Positions 19,194 through 29,250 of a stretch of 64,000 bases of DNA are shown in pieces; position 1 is the first letter of the stretch; the number at the start of each line of letters is the position of its first letter. The translations under genes and the position numbers were made by a program. The notes under the pieces were generated by a model. That model was not told the origin of the DNA. It worked only from the letters and a program-made list of their open reading frames with translations, and made no database searches. The DNA is from Thermoplasmatales archaeon SW_10_69_26 (lineage in GTDB: Archaea > Thermoplasmatota > SW-10-69-26), in the NCBI GenBank assembly GCA_003009755.1, contig PXUB01000001.1:85854-149853 (forward strand), given 5' to 3'.

Positions 19194-20066
19194 CTAGCGT
19201 CGGTCTCCACGGCCTCGTCCCGCGATCCACGCTGCGACCGGGAGCGCGATCGGCGCGACAGACGTGATGGGAACGCTCGCTAGGCCTCCTGCATCCCCGT
19301 TCCCGTCGTCGGCCTCCTCGACGCCGCCGCCGTGGTGGTCCCCCTCGGCCCCGTGGTCGTGATCGTGGCCGTCCCCGCCCGAGCTCGGGCTGGTTCCCCC
19401 CAGCGACAGCTCGGCGTCCTCGACCTGGGCGACGATCGCTTCCCGACCCTCCGGTGTGCCGAAGGCGTGTTCGCTCACCCGGATGGCCGCGTCTGCGGTG
19501 TCCGCCCGGGGCTGCACCGATAGCGTCGCCAGGTGCGTCCCGCCGAAGGCCTTCGTTCCGTTCGACGCGAGCGTGATCTCCCCCTCGTCCCGTTCGACGC
19601 TCGCGTTGGCCTCGGCCCACACCGTCTCGACGTCGGTCACGTTTACCTTGGTGGCGTTGAAGCGGAGGACGACACGGTAGCGATCGATGCCTTCGAGGCC
19701 CATGTTGGTCAACCCGACGGGCACCTCCTCGGTGCCTGCGCCATCCCACTCGGTGTCGCGCACGGTGAACCGGAGCCCGTATCCGATCTTCGCGCTCTTA
19801 TGCATCTCCGTCACCGCGTCCTCGATCGCGCCTCCGAGGTCGTCGGCGGTCCCGTTCTCGAGGGTTCGGAGGACGGTCGCGAAGGCGCGGTCGGTCGGGC
19901 GGGTTCCCCGGTCGCCGTGGCGCAGGAAGTTCACCCGGTGGTTCCGGTGGTGCTGTTCGGTGTCCTCGAGCAGCTTCTCGGACCTGTCGGGCTCGGTGTC
20001 CATCGTCCGCAGCGCGATGAACAGCGGGCTCTCGATCGAGGCGACGATCCCGCTCACAGCACTCAC
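19194..20066 (-). CDS. Hypothetical surface protein with His/Asp-rich stretch and C-terminal TM
   Basis: GGDGHDHDHGAEGDHHGGG; C-terminal SVAPIALPVAAWIAGRGRG. Confidence 0.55.
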   Translation of the reverse strand: MSAVSGIVASIESPLFIALRTMDTEPDRSEKLLEDTEQHHRNHRVNFLRHGDRGTRPTDRAFATVLRTLENGTADDLGGAIEDAVTEMHKSAKIGYGLRFTVRDTEWDGAGTEEVPVGLTNMGLEGIDRYRVVLRFNATKVNVTDVETVWAEANASVERDEGEITLASNGTKAFGGTHLATLSVQPRADTADAAIRVSEHAFGTPEGREAIVAQVEDAELSLGGTSPSSGGDGHDHDHGAEGDHHGGGVEEADDGNGDAGGLASVPITSVAPIALPVAAWIAGRGRGDRR

Positions 20067-20234
20067 CGCCCAGCGACGCGGACGGATTCACGGCCTTCGT
20101 CACCCCTCCACAACGACGGCGGCGACCGCCAGCAGGCCGAGATCGACTGCCTCGGGTGCCTTTGAGCACTCGCGGGGCGACCAGCCCTCGAAGCCTAAAG
20201 ACCAAGGAGGCCCAGCCGAACCGGGAGGCCGAGC

Positions 20235-21716
20235 ATGGACGTCGAAGCCGCGCTGGCCGTGGCCTTGGCCCTGGCCGCGGTCCCCGCCCTCGCCCTCCCC
20301 GGCGGCGCTGCCGAGCAAGGGGTCGACGCGTCCGCGGACGTCCCACCCCAACCCCACGGGCCGATCCAGGGGGACGCCGAGTTCGAGCTCCCCACCGCCG
20401 TCAACGGGGTCCGCTCCGGCAGCGGGACCGCCGAGGATCCCTACGTGATCAGCGACTGGGTGATCGCGCCGTCGACGACGTTCGCGATCCGCATCTTCGA
20501 CACGGACGCGCACGTTCGCATCGACACGATCCTCGTCCGCGGACAGGGCTGCCCGACCGACTCCGGAGCCACGTGCGACCTGACGGGGCTGGACCTCCGG
20601 GGAGCCGACAACGTCACCGTCGAGGACGTGCGCGTGCTGGGGGCCGGGCGCGGCCTGCACGCGACCGACGTCGAGCACCTGACGATCCGACGCTCGGCCT
20701 TCGGTCTCGCGACGGAGACGCCGTTCGTCGTCACGAGCGAGGGCCTCGACATCCACTTCAGCCGGGACGTCGAGGTGGCGAACGTGACGAGCGTGGCGGT
20801 CTTCCCGCTCGTCCTCACGCGCTCCGAGAACGCCACGTTCCACGATGTGACGCTGCTCGGCGATCCCGCGGCGGCCGAGTCGCTGGCCACCACGTTCGAT
20901 CCCGCCGTCACCGGGGACGACGCCCGCAACGTGTCCTTCGTCCGGACGGACGTGGTCGACGTCAACGCGTTCCTCGGCGGCGAGCGGGGCGACACCGAGT
21001 TCGTCCACAGCCGCTTCCTCCGCGGAGCCGGCCACGGCTTCAGCGAGGGATCCAACGACGCTACCTTCGATTCCCTGTTCGTGTGCGGCTCGACGTTCCG
21101 CGACGTCCCCGACGAGGCGCTCGACGTCTCGGACGTCGAGAACCTGACGATCGAGGGCAACGTGTTCACGAACAACACCGACGCCGTCACCACGAGCCTC
21201 GCGGACGAGAACGTGACCGTCGTCAGGAACCGGGTGGAGAACCAGTCGAGCACCGGGTTGGCGATCGGCGGTCACGACATCACGGTCCACAACAACTCGC
21301 TCGCGAACAACGGGGGGCGTGGGTTCCTCGAAGGTCACGACCTCTCCCCGACCGACGCCGACAACCCCACGGACGCGCGGTTCAACTGGTGGGGCCACGA
21401 GGACGGCCCGAACGTGACCGTGTCCGGCAGCGACGAGATCCTCAACCCGAGCCCCGGCGACCAGCTCGTCGTCGACGCGGTGGACGAGGTCGACTGGAGC
21501 GACTGGCTGAGCCAGCCCCCCGAGGTGGGGCCCGACGCCGTCGACTGCGGCGTCCCCGCGGGCGAGCCCGGCGCCGATCGCGGACCCGACCTGGACGTCG
21601 CCTTCCAGGCGGAGCTCGCGATCGAGGTCACGGTCGACGAACAGCTCGGCCCCACGCACGTCCGAGCCGAAGCCGAGGCCGTCGGCGAGACGGCTCTCGA
21701 CGCCGACGCAGGCTAG
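20235..21716 (+). CDS. Secreted right-handed parallel beta-helix protein
   Basis: Signal peptide and NosD/pectate-lyase-like repeats (VTVEDVRVLGAG, LTIEGNVFTNNTDAV), DARFNWWGHEDGP. Confidence 0.75.
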   Translation: MDVEAALAVALALAAVPALALPGGAAEQGVDASADVPPQPHGPIQGDAEFELPTAVNGVRSGSGTAEDPYVISDWVIAPSTTFAIRIFDTDAHVRIDTILVRGQGCPTDSGATCDLTGLDLRGADNVTVEDVRVLGAGRGLHATDVEHLTIRRSAFGLATETPFVVTSEGLDIHFSRDVEVANVTSVAVFPLVLTRSENATFHDVTLLGDPAAAESLATTFDPAVTGDDARNVSFVRTDVVDVNAFLGGERGDTEFVHSRFLRGAGHGFSEGSNDATFDSLFVCGSTFRDVPDEALDVSDVENLTIEGNVFTNNTDAVTTSLADENVTVVRNRVENQSSTGLAIGGHDITVHNNSLANNGGRGFLEGHDLSPTDADNPTDARFNWWGHEDGPNVTVSGSDEILNPSPGDQLVVDAVDEVDWSDWLSQPPEVGPDAVDCGVPAGEPGADRGPDLDVAFQAELAIEVTVDEQLGPTHVRAEAEAVGETALDADAG

Positions 21717-21752
21717 GCCGCTCGCGGCGGGGGACCGGGCGAGCGCTGGGAA

Positions 21753-21871
21753 CCTCGGGATGCAGAGGTCCGAGGCATCGATGCAGAACGAGGACCTCTG
21801 CCAACGACGGGAACACGAGGCCTGCAGATACCGTGGAAAGAGGCCGAGTGGTCCCGTCGGGACTTAGACCC
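21753..21871. repeat. Dispersed ~105-bp repeat copy 1, ending in tRNA-Glu 3'-like core TGGTCCCGTCGGGA (21849-21862)
   Basis: GCAGAGGTCCGAGGCATCGATGCAGAACGAGGACCTCTGC..AGATACCGTGGAAAGAGGCCGAGTGGTCCCGTCGGGA shared with copies at 28.3 and 28.6 kb. Confidence 0.9.
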
Positions 21872-21908
21872 TCTCGAGGAAATCGGGGCGAGCCAGATTC
21901 TGAGGCTC

Positions 21909-22124
21909 GTGGCTCGGAATGCAGGGTTCTCGCTAGCGCCCTCGCGGGCGCCTCCCTCTTCTTTTTCTCTTTCACTCCCCAGCCGCGAGGCTCGCCAGCT
22001 GCGCGACCAGCTGATCGAGGCGGCCGAGGACCCGCACCTGGAGGCCCTCGACGTCGAACCGGGGTGGCTGATCGCGTTCGCCGCCCACCTGACGGCTCAC
22101 CTGGAGGGGTGGATATCACGGTGA
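21909..22124 (+). pseudogene. Possible coding remnant
   Basis: REARQLRDQLIEAAEDPHLEALDVEPGWLIAFAAHLTAHLEGWISR has coding-like composition; N-terminus looks non-coding. Confidence 0.25.
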
Positions 22125-22141
22125 CTCCTCCTTCCGCGGGG

Positions 22142-22516
22142 TCACTCGAGCATCGCCGCGATGCGGTCCACGAACCCCCGAGCGTCCTCGAGGACGCCGC
22201 GGGCCTCGTCCTTCGAGATCCCCGGCTCGGGCTCGTAGTCGCTGACCTGACGCTTCTGCATCGTCGTCGACAGCAACCGGCCCATCTCGCCGGGCAGCGG
22301 TCCGTCCTGCACGAACCGCTTGCCGAACTCGGTGATGACCCCGCGATGGGTGGAGGCGTCGACGCCTTCCTCGAGGAGAGCCGCCTCGGCGACGAAGAAC
22401 ATCGCGTAGTAGGCACGCGAGACGCAGGACTCGGGGTCCCCGTTGTCCAAGAGCAAACCGGCGCTGTCCAGGTAACGACCCGCGCGATCGAGCAGGGCCT
22501 CGACCTCGCCGGTCAT
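22142..22516 (-). CDS. HEPN domain protein
   Basis: LLDRAGRYLDSAGLLLDNGDPESCVSRAYYAMFFVAEAAL; adjacent MNT gene. Confidence 0.8.
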   Translation of the reverse strand: MTGEVEALLDRAGRYLDSAGLLLDNGDPESCVSRAYYAMFFVAEAALLEEGVDASTHRGVITEFGKRFVQDGPLPGEMGRLLSTTMQKRQVSDYEPEPGISKDEARGVLEDARGFVDRIAAMLE

Positions 22517-22833
22517 GCGGGCACGCCCTCGCGGCGGACGTTGCGAAGTAGGGGGCTGTTGCCTTGCTCGAAGTCCGGCTTGGCTACGGGGACGACGGAC
22601 AGGAGCACCTCGTGCTCCATGTCGATCTGCCAGGTGAGCTCGCCCATCCGGTCGATCTCCTCGAACCGGTCGACCGGGCCCTCGAGGACGACCATCAGGT
22701 CCACGTCCGAGGCGTCGGTCGCCTCGCCGCGGGCTTGCGAGCCGAAGAGGAGCACCTGGTGCAGGCGGTCGCCGTACAGCTCCTGGGCCCTCTGCTTGAA
22801 GGCCTCGACGGCCGATCGGGTCGCCTCGTCCAC
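22513..22833 (-). CDS. MNT-type nucleotidyltransferase (HEPN/MNT pair)
   Basis: VLLFGSQARGEATDASDVDLMVV (GSxARG..DxD); overlaps HEPN by 4 nt. Confidence 0.85.
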   Translation of the reverse strand: MDEATRSAVEAFKQRAQELYGDRLHQVLLFGSQARGEATDASDVDLMVVLEGPVDRFEEIDRMGELTWQIDMEHEVLLSVVPVAKPDFEQGNSPLLRNVRREGVPA

Positions 22834-23014
22834 GGCAGGCCCTGGTAGGCGCTCTACGTCCTTTAGGTTCTCGCTTCCGGCCGCCCGCTGAGCACCGTCA
22901 ACCTCCAGTGAACACCATGTCAACCCGCCCGCGCCTCCTGGATCAGCCCCTTGCCGTTGACGAGGTTGACACCAACGTCGACCCGGCGTTGACATCGCCC
23001 CGGGAGGGAATCCT

Positions 23015-23410
23015 GTGAGCTCGGTTTCCGAGCTGACCGACGCCCAGCAGCGGGTCATCGAGCGCCTCTACGAGGGCAAGTACGCGGCCGCGATCGCCGA
23101 CGAGGTCAACGTCACCCGGCAGGCGGTCAGCAAGCACGTTCGCAAGCTCGAGGAGAAGGGGCTGATCACCGAGCACGCGGGCGAGACCGCCTTCTACCGC
23201 CGCTCGCTCGGACAGGGCACCTCGTTCAAGATCTACGGCCTCACCGACGCCGGCCTCCAGGCCCTCCGCGAGGCCCAGGGCCTGGGGCCAGGGGAGACGC
23301 CGCGGACGCCGTCAACGGGGTTGACGGAGCCTCCACCGGGGCAGTATGAGGACGTCAACGAGCCAGCCGTCCACAACGCGCCAGCCGAGCGTGGGCCGCG
23401 GGTCGAGGTG
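23015..23410 (+). CDS. HTH transcriptional regulator, probably frameshifted into the 23346 ORF near 23410
   Basis: LTDAQQRVIERLYEGKYAAAIADEVNVTRQAVSKHVRKLEEKGLI; downstream frame continues TTIEVKIPIEDDQAKLWLPNEAELNNW. Confidence 0.6.
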
Positions 23411-23839
23411 CACAACTATCGAAGTCAAGATCCCGATCGAGGACGACCAAGCCAAGCTCTGGCTACCCAACGAAGCCGAGCTCAACAACTGGACCCGCCG
23501 CTGGGACGAGAACGTCCACGGCGTCTTCCTCGAAGCCACCACCCGACACCTGCTGCGCGCCGGCGCCGAGGCCCGCTCGGTCGAGATCGCCGAGGGGCTG
23601 GTGCTCCGGAAGCTCGTCAAAGCGATCGAGCTGCTCGAGGACGCCTACGGGCTCGAGTTGGGCGCGCCCGAGTTCCGCTGCACCTACGAGCCCGGCAAGG
23701 GCAAGGTCGGTGTCACCGGCCACCCGCTGGCCGAAGGCCGCGGCCACGACGAAGGGGGGCTGGCGACGATCGACGACACGCCCGAGCCCGACACGATCCA
23801 CGCGACCGACGACCCGGCGGACGTCGACCACGTCGTGGC

Positions 23840-24055
23840 AGTCAACATCGTCGGGCCCGTCCGCGCACCCCCACCAGTTGTGCCGCGCGTCGACGGTCGT
23901 GTCGGTGTTCTCGACCTCGAGCCCAATCCCGCCGGTGTCCTCGAAGTTCGTCTGCCGCACGGTCACGTTCTGGGTCAGCTCGACGTGCATGCCGGCGTCG
24001 GTGTAGTTGGTCACGTCGTTGTGCTGCCAGGTGGGGTCGTTGCGCTTGTAGCGTC
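23840..24055 (-). pseudogene. Fragment of a parallel beta-helix surface protein
   Basis: Minus strand YKRNDPTWQHNDVTNYTDAGMHVELTQNVTVRQTNFEDTGGIGLEVENTDTTVDARHNWWGCADGPDDVDC, similar in style to the NWWGHEDGP region of 20235..21716; no intact gene. Confidence 0.55.
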
Positions 24056-24182
24056 CAAGCCGATGTCGGCGCTCAGGCCGACGGCAATATCCCTAAGCCG
24101 GTCTGTATCCCTGGGGGTCACGCCGAGCTCGGGTTCACCTGGACGGCTGGGTGACGGGGAGGTCTATCGCCTCCGCTCGCCG

Positions 24183-24743
24183 TCAGAGCCGGCTTCTCCC
24201 AAGAAGCGCCCCAACGAAGGCGACGATAAGGAGGAGAGACCCCGGTGCAGGCGATGCTTTCTCCCCCTCTGGGAACTCGCCACCGTCACCGATCGAACCT
24301 TTGTCGTTCTCTTCGTATGGGGGCGTACCCTCGCTGCGGTTGTACTGGGGGACAGTAAGGCTCCCCTCTTCGCCTCGATCCCGATGGTCTCCCTCGTCAC
24401 ACCAGAACACGTATTCCCCTGGCTGCTCGAGGTGAACCGTCATGGCTGCCTCCTCGCCCGGCGGGACGGCATCCCCATCCCCGCTCACGCAGTTGATTGT
24501 ACCGTTGATCTCCATGCAGAGGTCGTGACCGACGGAGCCCTGGTCGTTGTCTAGGAGGACCGTCACGTTCCCCTTACCCACCTTCTCGCCAGGAGGGTTG
24601 AAGCAGTAGGTGTCCCCATCCGGGCAGCCCTCCTCGCGAACCTCGAAGGCCTGTGTCTCCTCCGCCAGAAGTGACGGGGACGCGAGCGACGCCATCAGAA
24701 GGGCGGAGAGGATCACCCGCGTCGTGTCGCCAGCCATGAGCAA
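24183..24743 (-). CDS. Secreted cupredoxin-like protein with C-terminal membrane anchor
   Basis: Signal peptide; GNVTVLLDNDQGSVGHDLCMEING..HLEQPGEYVFWCDEGDHRDRG; C-terminal PAPGSLLLIVAFVGALLGRSRL. Confidence 0.6.
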   Translation of the reverse strand: MLMAGDTTRVILSALLMASLASPSLLAEETQAFEVREEGCPDGDTYCFNPPGEKVGKGNVTVLLDNDQGSVGHDLCMEINGTINCVSGDGDAVPPGEEAAMTVHLEQPGEYVFWCDEGDHRDRGEEGSLTVPQYNRSEGTPPYEENDKGSIGDGGEFPEGEKASPAPGSLLLIVAFVGALLGRSRL

Positions 24744-24888
24744 TGCTACCCGATGACGACGGAAAAGACGTGGGGAAGGATACGGCCTCTACCGACCAGA
24801 TTTGAATGTCCTCGAAGTTTCTCTACAATCGATTCTGGTATTCTGTACAAGGAAGGTCAAGGGTCCAGGCGCAATTTTTTCCCTCCTT

Positions 24889-26328
24889 ATGGAAAGGAAC
24901 AATCGAGCAGAGACCGTCCGAGGAACCGTAGGCCTGGCGTTTGTGATCCTGCTTGCAGGGGTCGGCCCCTCGGCGATCGCCACCGGGGCTGTCGACCAGA
25001 TCGATGAACGGTGCCCAGAGACCATCGGAGAAAGCGGTCCGGACCCAGTATCACGCTGCTCGGCCGAGGACAAGGTGATCTCCGACCGATGCATGCATAT
25101 CGCCATGGAGGGGGCACAGCTTGACGCAGCCGTTGACTGTGGCGGGTTCCCGCCGGGAGAAAGCGACCCCTGCGTCAGGGTAGAGGAGGGCCCGCCACCG
25201 AGCGTGGCCGTGAACACGGACCTCGGGGCCAACGGGACGGACGCCGCCAACGTCACCGACAACAGTTCAGTCCAAGCGGGGTCTGGAGGAGCCGGCGGAG
25301 ATGTTCTCCTGGATCTCGCGGATCCCCACGTCATCCTCATCACCGACACAGCCCAAGTGGCGACGGGGTCAGGCGGCGCCGGTGGCGATGTCAATGTGAC
25401 TCGCGAGAACCGTACCACGGATACGATCAACGGAACGGCAGGACCCGGTGGCGACGGAGGGAAATTGGGGATTCTCGCCGAGGCTAACATCAACGGGAAT
25501 CTCTCAGTCGGCGATGGGGGCGACGGAGGCTCGGCCTACGTGGAACACGTCGATGGTCCCTCCGTCAGTCACGGCGGAGACGGCGGTCGACCGGGTCTCC
25601 TAGGTCTCCCGACGGCCTACGACGCCGAGAGCCTCCACGAAGCTGGACAGCTGGAGGGAGCCAACTCTGGCGACGGCGGCGGAGCCTCCTCGACCTCCCT
25701 TTGTGCTCTCGAAACGAATGGTAGTCCTTACTGTGATGGCTCGGGCGATACGGATACCAGCACGGACAACGAGGATGGAAGAGACGGGGCGGACGCCAGT
25801 GGCCCCGGTAATGCCGGCGGCGACGGCGCAGCCGGCGCCGACGCCTACGCCGAGGGTGGTGACGGTGGCCCTAGATGCGTGCTCGTAGATCCCCCAGACC
25901 CCTACGAATGCGTTGCCATCACCGGTGGCAACGGCGGCAATGCCATCGCAGTTGCCGGGGAAGGAGGCCTCGGTGGAAACGGCGGCGACGGTGTGCACAA
26001 CTCCACCGAGAAAGCGATTCATGGCGGGGACGGTGGAGCAGGCGGTACGGGAGGGACGGCCGAGGCTTACGCCGGAAGCGCCGGATGCGCGACGGTCGGT
26101 GACCGTTGCGGACAGCCGGGCCATGCGAAGGCCCGGAGCGACGGTGGGGACGGAGGCATCCCCGGCGGCTCGGGGTGGACCGAAAACCTCTCCCAGACAA
26201 TCGAAGATAAATGCTCCTCAAACAGCCACGACCTCTGCTGGGAGCCCACACGTCCAAAGATGCCTGTGGACACGTCGGCATCGCTGCGAAGGGGGAAATC
26301 CAGGGACTATGATTGCCGAGAGCGATGA
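24889..26328 (+). CDS. Secreted glycine-rich repeat protein (GGDGG/GGxGG repeats)
   Basis: Signal-like N-terminus MERNNRAETVRGTVGLAFVILLAGVG; GSGGAGGDV, GGNGGNAIAVAGEGGLGGNGGDGV, GGDGGAGGTGG. Confidence 0.65.
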   Translation: MERNNRAETVRGTVGLAFVILLAGVGPSAIATGAVDQIDERCPETIGESGPDPVSRCSAEDKVISDRCMHIAMEGAQLDAAVDCGGFPPGESDPCVRVEEGPPPSVAVNTDLGANGTDAANVTDNSSVQAGSGGAGGDVLLDLADPHVILITDTAQVATGSGGAGGDVNVTRENRTTDTINGTAGPGGDGGKLGILAEANINGNLSVGDGGDGGSAYVEHVDGPSVSHGGDGGRPGLLGLPTAYDAESLHEAGQLEGANSGDGGGASSTSLCALETNGSPYCDGSGDTDTSTDNEDGRDGADASGPGNAGGDGAAGADAYAEGGDGGPRCVLVDPPDPYECVAITGGNGGNAIAVAGEGGLGGNGGDGVHNSTEKAIHGGDGGAGGTGGTAEAYAGSAGCATVGDRCGQPGHAKARSDGGDGGIPGGSGWTENLSQTIEDKCSSNSHDLCWEPTRPKMPVDTSASLRRGKSRDYDCRER

Positions 26329-26443
26329 TCCGGACAATGAACAGACGTATCCACGACCGGGGGACGATGGGAGCACTCCATCGTACGATACGGGTTGTGA
26401 CCACGACAGCCAACATAGCCATATCTGAAGGAGTGCGACAGCC

Positions 26444-27136
26444 ATGAAACGGAACATCCCGAGAACTGCCATCGTCGGGCTAGGTTCCATTTTGATGCTG
26501 ACCTTCGCGGCCATACCATCTCTCGCGTCGGACGCTAATCCGCCGGACGTGGAGATCGAAGACCGCGTGACCTGGTTCCCTAATGCCCATCACCTTGGCT
26601 TCCAAGCCCACGCCGAGGCGTGCGACGAGCGTTCGACTGTACGTCTATCTTTGACAATCAAGGAGGTTGGGTCGGCGTCCGAAACCGGGAACTCCCCCTG
26701 TTTGGAGGTTTCCGAGACGTTCACCCTCCCCAGCCCGGGAGATCACAAGGCCAAGGCAGAAGCCCAGGATGATCACGGGAACGAGGCCCGAAATGAAGGA
26801 AAAGTGACCTCGAGGATTGTCCCCTTCGATACGGGGTCTGTGCCCGGTTACCCCCCGCTCGAGGAAATCCGAGAAACGGAGCTCGGTCCGCGTGTCACCA
26901 TCGAGACGCTGAACGACGCCGGGGGCACAGTGAAGCGCTACGAGGTCTCTTCGCAGGGGGCCGTCCTGATGAGCACCATGGCCGATGCCGTTCCCGAGGA
27001 CGGAGACTTCACGACTCGCGCCGTCCTTGACCGTCCTGTTGGATGGGCCGACGTCCACGTGGACGGTGACGTTACGTGGTCCGGTTTGATTTACCAGTCG
27101 TCGGAGGAATGGTGGCATTTCCGCGCTCTCAAGTAA
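26444..27136 (+). CDS. Hypothetical secreted protein
   Basis: Signal peptide MKRNIPRTAIVGLGSILMLTFAAIPSLASDA. Confidence 0.55.
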   Translation: MKRNIPRTAIVGLGSILMLTFAAIPSLASDANPPDVEIEDRVTWFPNAHHLGFQAHAEACDERSTVRLSLTIKEVGSASETGNSPCLEVSETFTLPSPGDHKAKAEAQDDHGNEARNEGKVTSRIVPFDTGSVPGYPPLEEIRETELGPRVTIETLNDAGGTVKRYEVSSQGAVLMSTMADAVPEDGDFTTRAVLDRPVGWADVHVDGDVTWSGLIYQSSEEWWHFRALK

Positions 27137-27620
27137 TCGTCTCGTGGTGACCGAGGCAGGGTCGACGGCGAAGCGGAGCAGGCTGCATCCGGCTTGAGCC
27201 CGGCGGCCATCTGCATCGACAGCAATGGCCCCGGCGTTCGCCGCTGGCCACCTCGCCGACGTAGCGCTCGACCGAGATCCCTCTCGTGATACGTCTCCGG
27301 GTAGCCCGGGATCCAGCCGTCGGTGACGAGCGCCTCCAGCCCCAACCGTGACGAGATCCCGCCTCCCACGGGGCGATCATCGTCTTCGACGAACCGACGA
27401 GCTCGCTGTCGGGGACCGATCGGGGTGGGCGTGCAGGTGGTAGGCCCGCCAGGCCGTCCGCGAGGCGTCGGCGAACACCGTCTCGCTGAGCGCCACGATG
27501 CCCTCCACGTCCCTGCGGACGGCGGTCCCGCCCCGTGGATGGACCATCGCGCCGGGCAATCCTGCGCGAGCGGGAGCGCCTTCCGCCGTGTGGCATCCAC
27601 GCCAGACGTTAAGACCATCT
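27130..27620 (-). pseudogene. Decayed coding remnant split over frames
   Basis: Coding-like blocks in different frames: DVEGIVALSETVFADASRTAWRAYHLHAHPDR; RFVEDDDRPVGGGISSRLGLEALVTDGWIPGYPETYHERDLG; ISVERYVGEVASGERRGHC. Confidence 0.35.
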
Positions 27621-28286
27621 CTCCACAACGTTAGAGCCTCCGCGGGCTGACCAGCGATTACCCCGACGTGACCACCGGCGGTAGAGCTAGGGTTTTTCCT
27701 CGCGGCCACGCACCCACCGATAGAGGATCCACGCGGAGACTCCCAACAGCAGGGCCACGACGAGAGCGATGATCAGTGAGGCGATCTCCACCTGGCGGAG
27801 CCCGAACATGGTCAGATGTTTTAGAACTGCTTGTTGTATGTATTATTCTAATGGGTGCGGGACCAGGCATTCGCCTGGCTGCAGGCCAGATCCGTCGGCG
27901 ACCTGCTAACAACTCCGGAGACTTTTCTGTTTGAGGATGTCAAAGGGAGATGGGCTTACCCGCACATCCTCGACGAGGGCCGGGACCTAGAGTGCCATTA
28001 CGTGATCACGGACGAGCCCACCGAAGGCGGCGTCACGTGGAACGACCAACCCAGCGGCGACGACCTGAACCTGCAGGACACGACGGCCACGAGAACGTGA
28101 ACACCACCAAGAAAAACTACGAGAACGAAGCCCGGTACCCCCAGAACCTGTATGGAGACCGCTGGCTGTTGCGAGCGCTCGAGGACTCGCTGGCGGTCTC
28201 GAGGCTCGGACGGACCCTCGCTGGCGCTTCGGCTCCGTCGAGCTTCTCGACGGCTGCGCCGCCGTGGGGGATCAGCCGTCGAGAAG

Positions 28287-28405
28287 TGGTCCCGTCGGGA
28301 CGCAGAGATCCGAGGCATCGATGCAGAACGAGGACCTCTGCCGACGACGGGAGCACGAGGCCTGCAGATACCGTGGAAAGAGGCCGAGTGGTCCCCTCGG
28401 GATTC
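28287..28405. repeat. Dispersed ~105-bp repeat copy 2, bracketed by tRNA-Glu 3'-like cores (28287-28300 and 28389-28405)
   Basis: TGGTCCCGTCGGGA..CCGAGGCATCGATGCAGAACGAGGACCTCTGC..TGGTCCCCTCGGGATTC. Confidence 0.9.
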
Positions 28406-28613
28406 TCGTACGAACCTCGCTTCGCTCGGTTCGGACGGCTCGCAAGCCCTTCCCGCTTGCTCGTAACCTGTGGTTCAAATCCCTCGGTCCCACTTCCTCT
28501 GGATGGTGGGCGAGAAGCCGCCCGTCGGGATCTCAAGACGTGGCGGAGACCGGGCACGTCTTGAGAGACGACGGGACCACGAGCGAACGTGGCCACAGGA
28601 GAAGGTGAGCGAG

Positions 28614-28728
28614 TGGTCCCGTCGGGATGCAGAGGGCCGAGACGACGATGCAGAACGAGGACCTCTGCAAACGACGGAGACCCGAGGCCTGGAGATACCG
28701 GAGAAAGAGGCCGAGTGGTCCCGTCGGG
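28614..28728. repeat. Dispersed ~105-bp repeat copy 3, bracketed by tRNA-Glu 3'-like cores (28614-28628 and 28716-28728); candidate att end of the integrated element
   Basis: TGGTCCCGTCGGGAT..GATGCAGAACGAGGACCTCTGC..TGGTCCCGTCGGG. Confidence 0.88.
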
Positions 28729-29222
28729 GACTATCCTCCATACCGGGAGGGGCTGGAGCCAAAACCGCCCCCGGTTTTGACGGTTTCCGGCTTGGACCCT
28801 GATACGTGGACGGCGAACCCGTCCGCGTCTCCCTCTTTCTCCATTTCAGACCCCCCACCTTCTCCGACCCCGACGACGAGCCGAGCGTGCCGCAGCGCCC
28901 TCCGAGGGGCGACCGGCGATCAGGTCGGGCGGCCCATCATGGTCCCGCCCGAGCGACAGCGAGGGCGGGGCCTTGATGAGCGCCGGCCGATGCTCCGCCA
29001 GCCCCGAGGGGAAGCGAAGGCACGCGAGGCAGGAGGAGCGGGGAGCGGCCCCGACGGCGAGCCGAGACGCCGTAGCGACCCTCCGAGGCTCGCCCGCCAA
29101 CCGTCAACCTCACCCGCCAACTTCCCCCACAAGCAGACTCGGGAACGGGCCGTCGAAGGCGGGTGCGGAGAAACCTGGAAACCAGCCACGCACTCTTGTC
29201 TAGTAGACGGAAGCGCACGCAC

Positions 29223-29245
29223 GGGCCGCCCCTATGGGGCGGCCC
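29223..29245. promoter_or_regulatory. Perfect 10-bp stem hairpin just upstream of rep; candidate replication origin or regulatory hairpin
   Basis: GGGCCGCCCC TAT GGGGCGGCCC. Confidence 0.5.
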
Positions 29246-29250
29246 GCTCG

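Noticed and set aside
28876-29110. Iteron-like direct repeats near rep (GAGCCGAG..CG..CCTCCGAGG..)
   Set aside because: Only two imperfect copies; not enough regularity to call iterons
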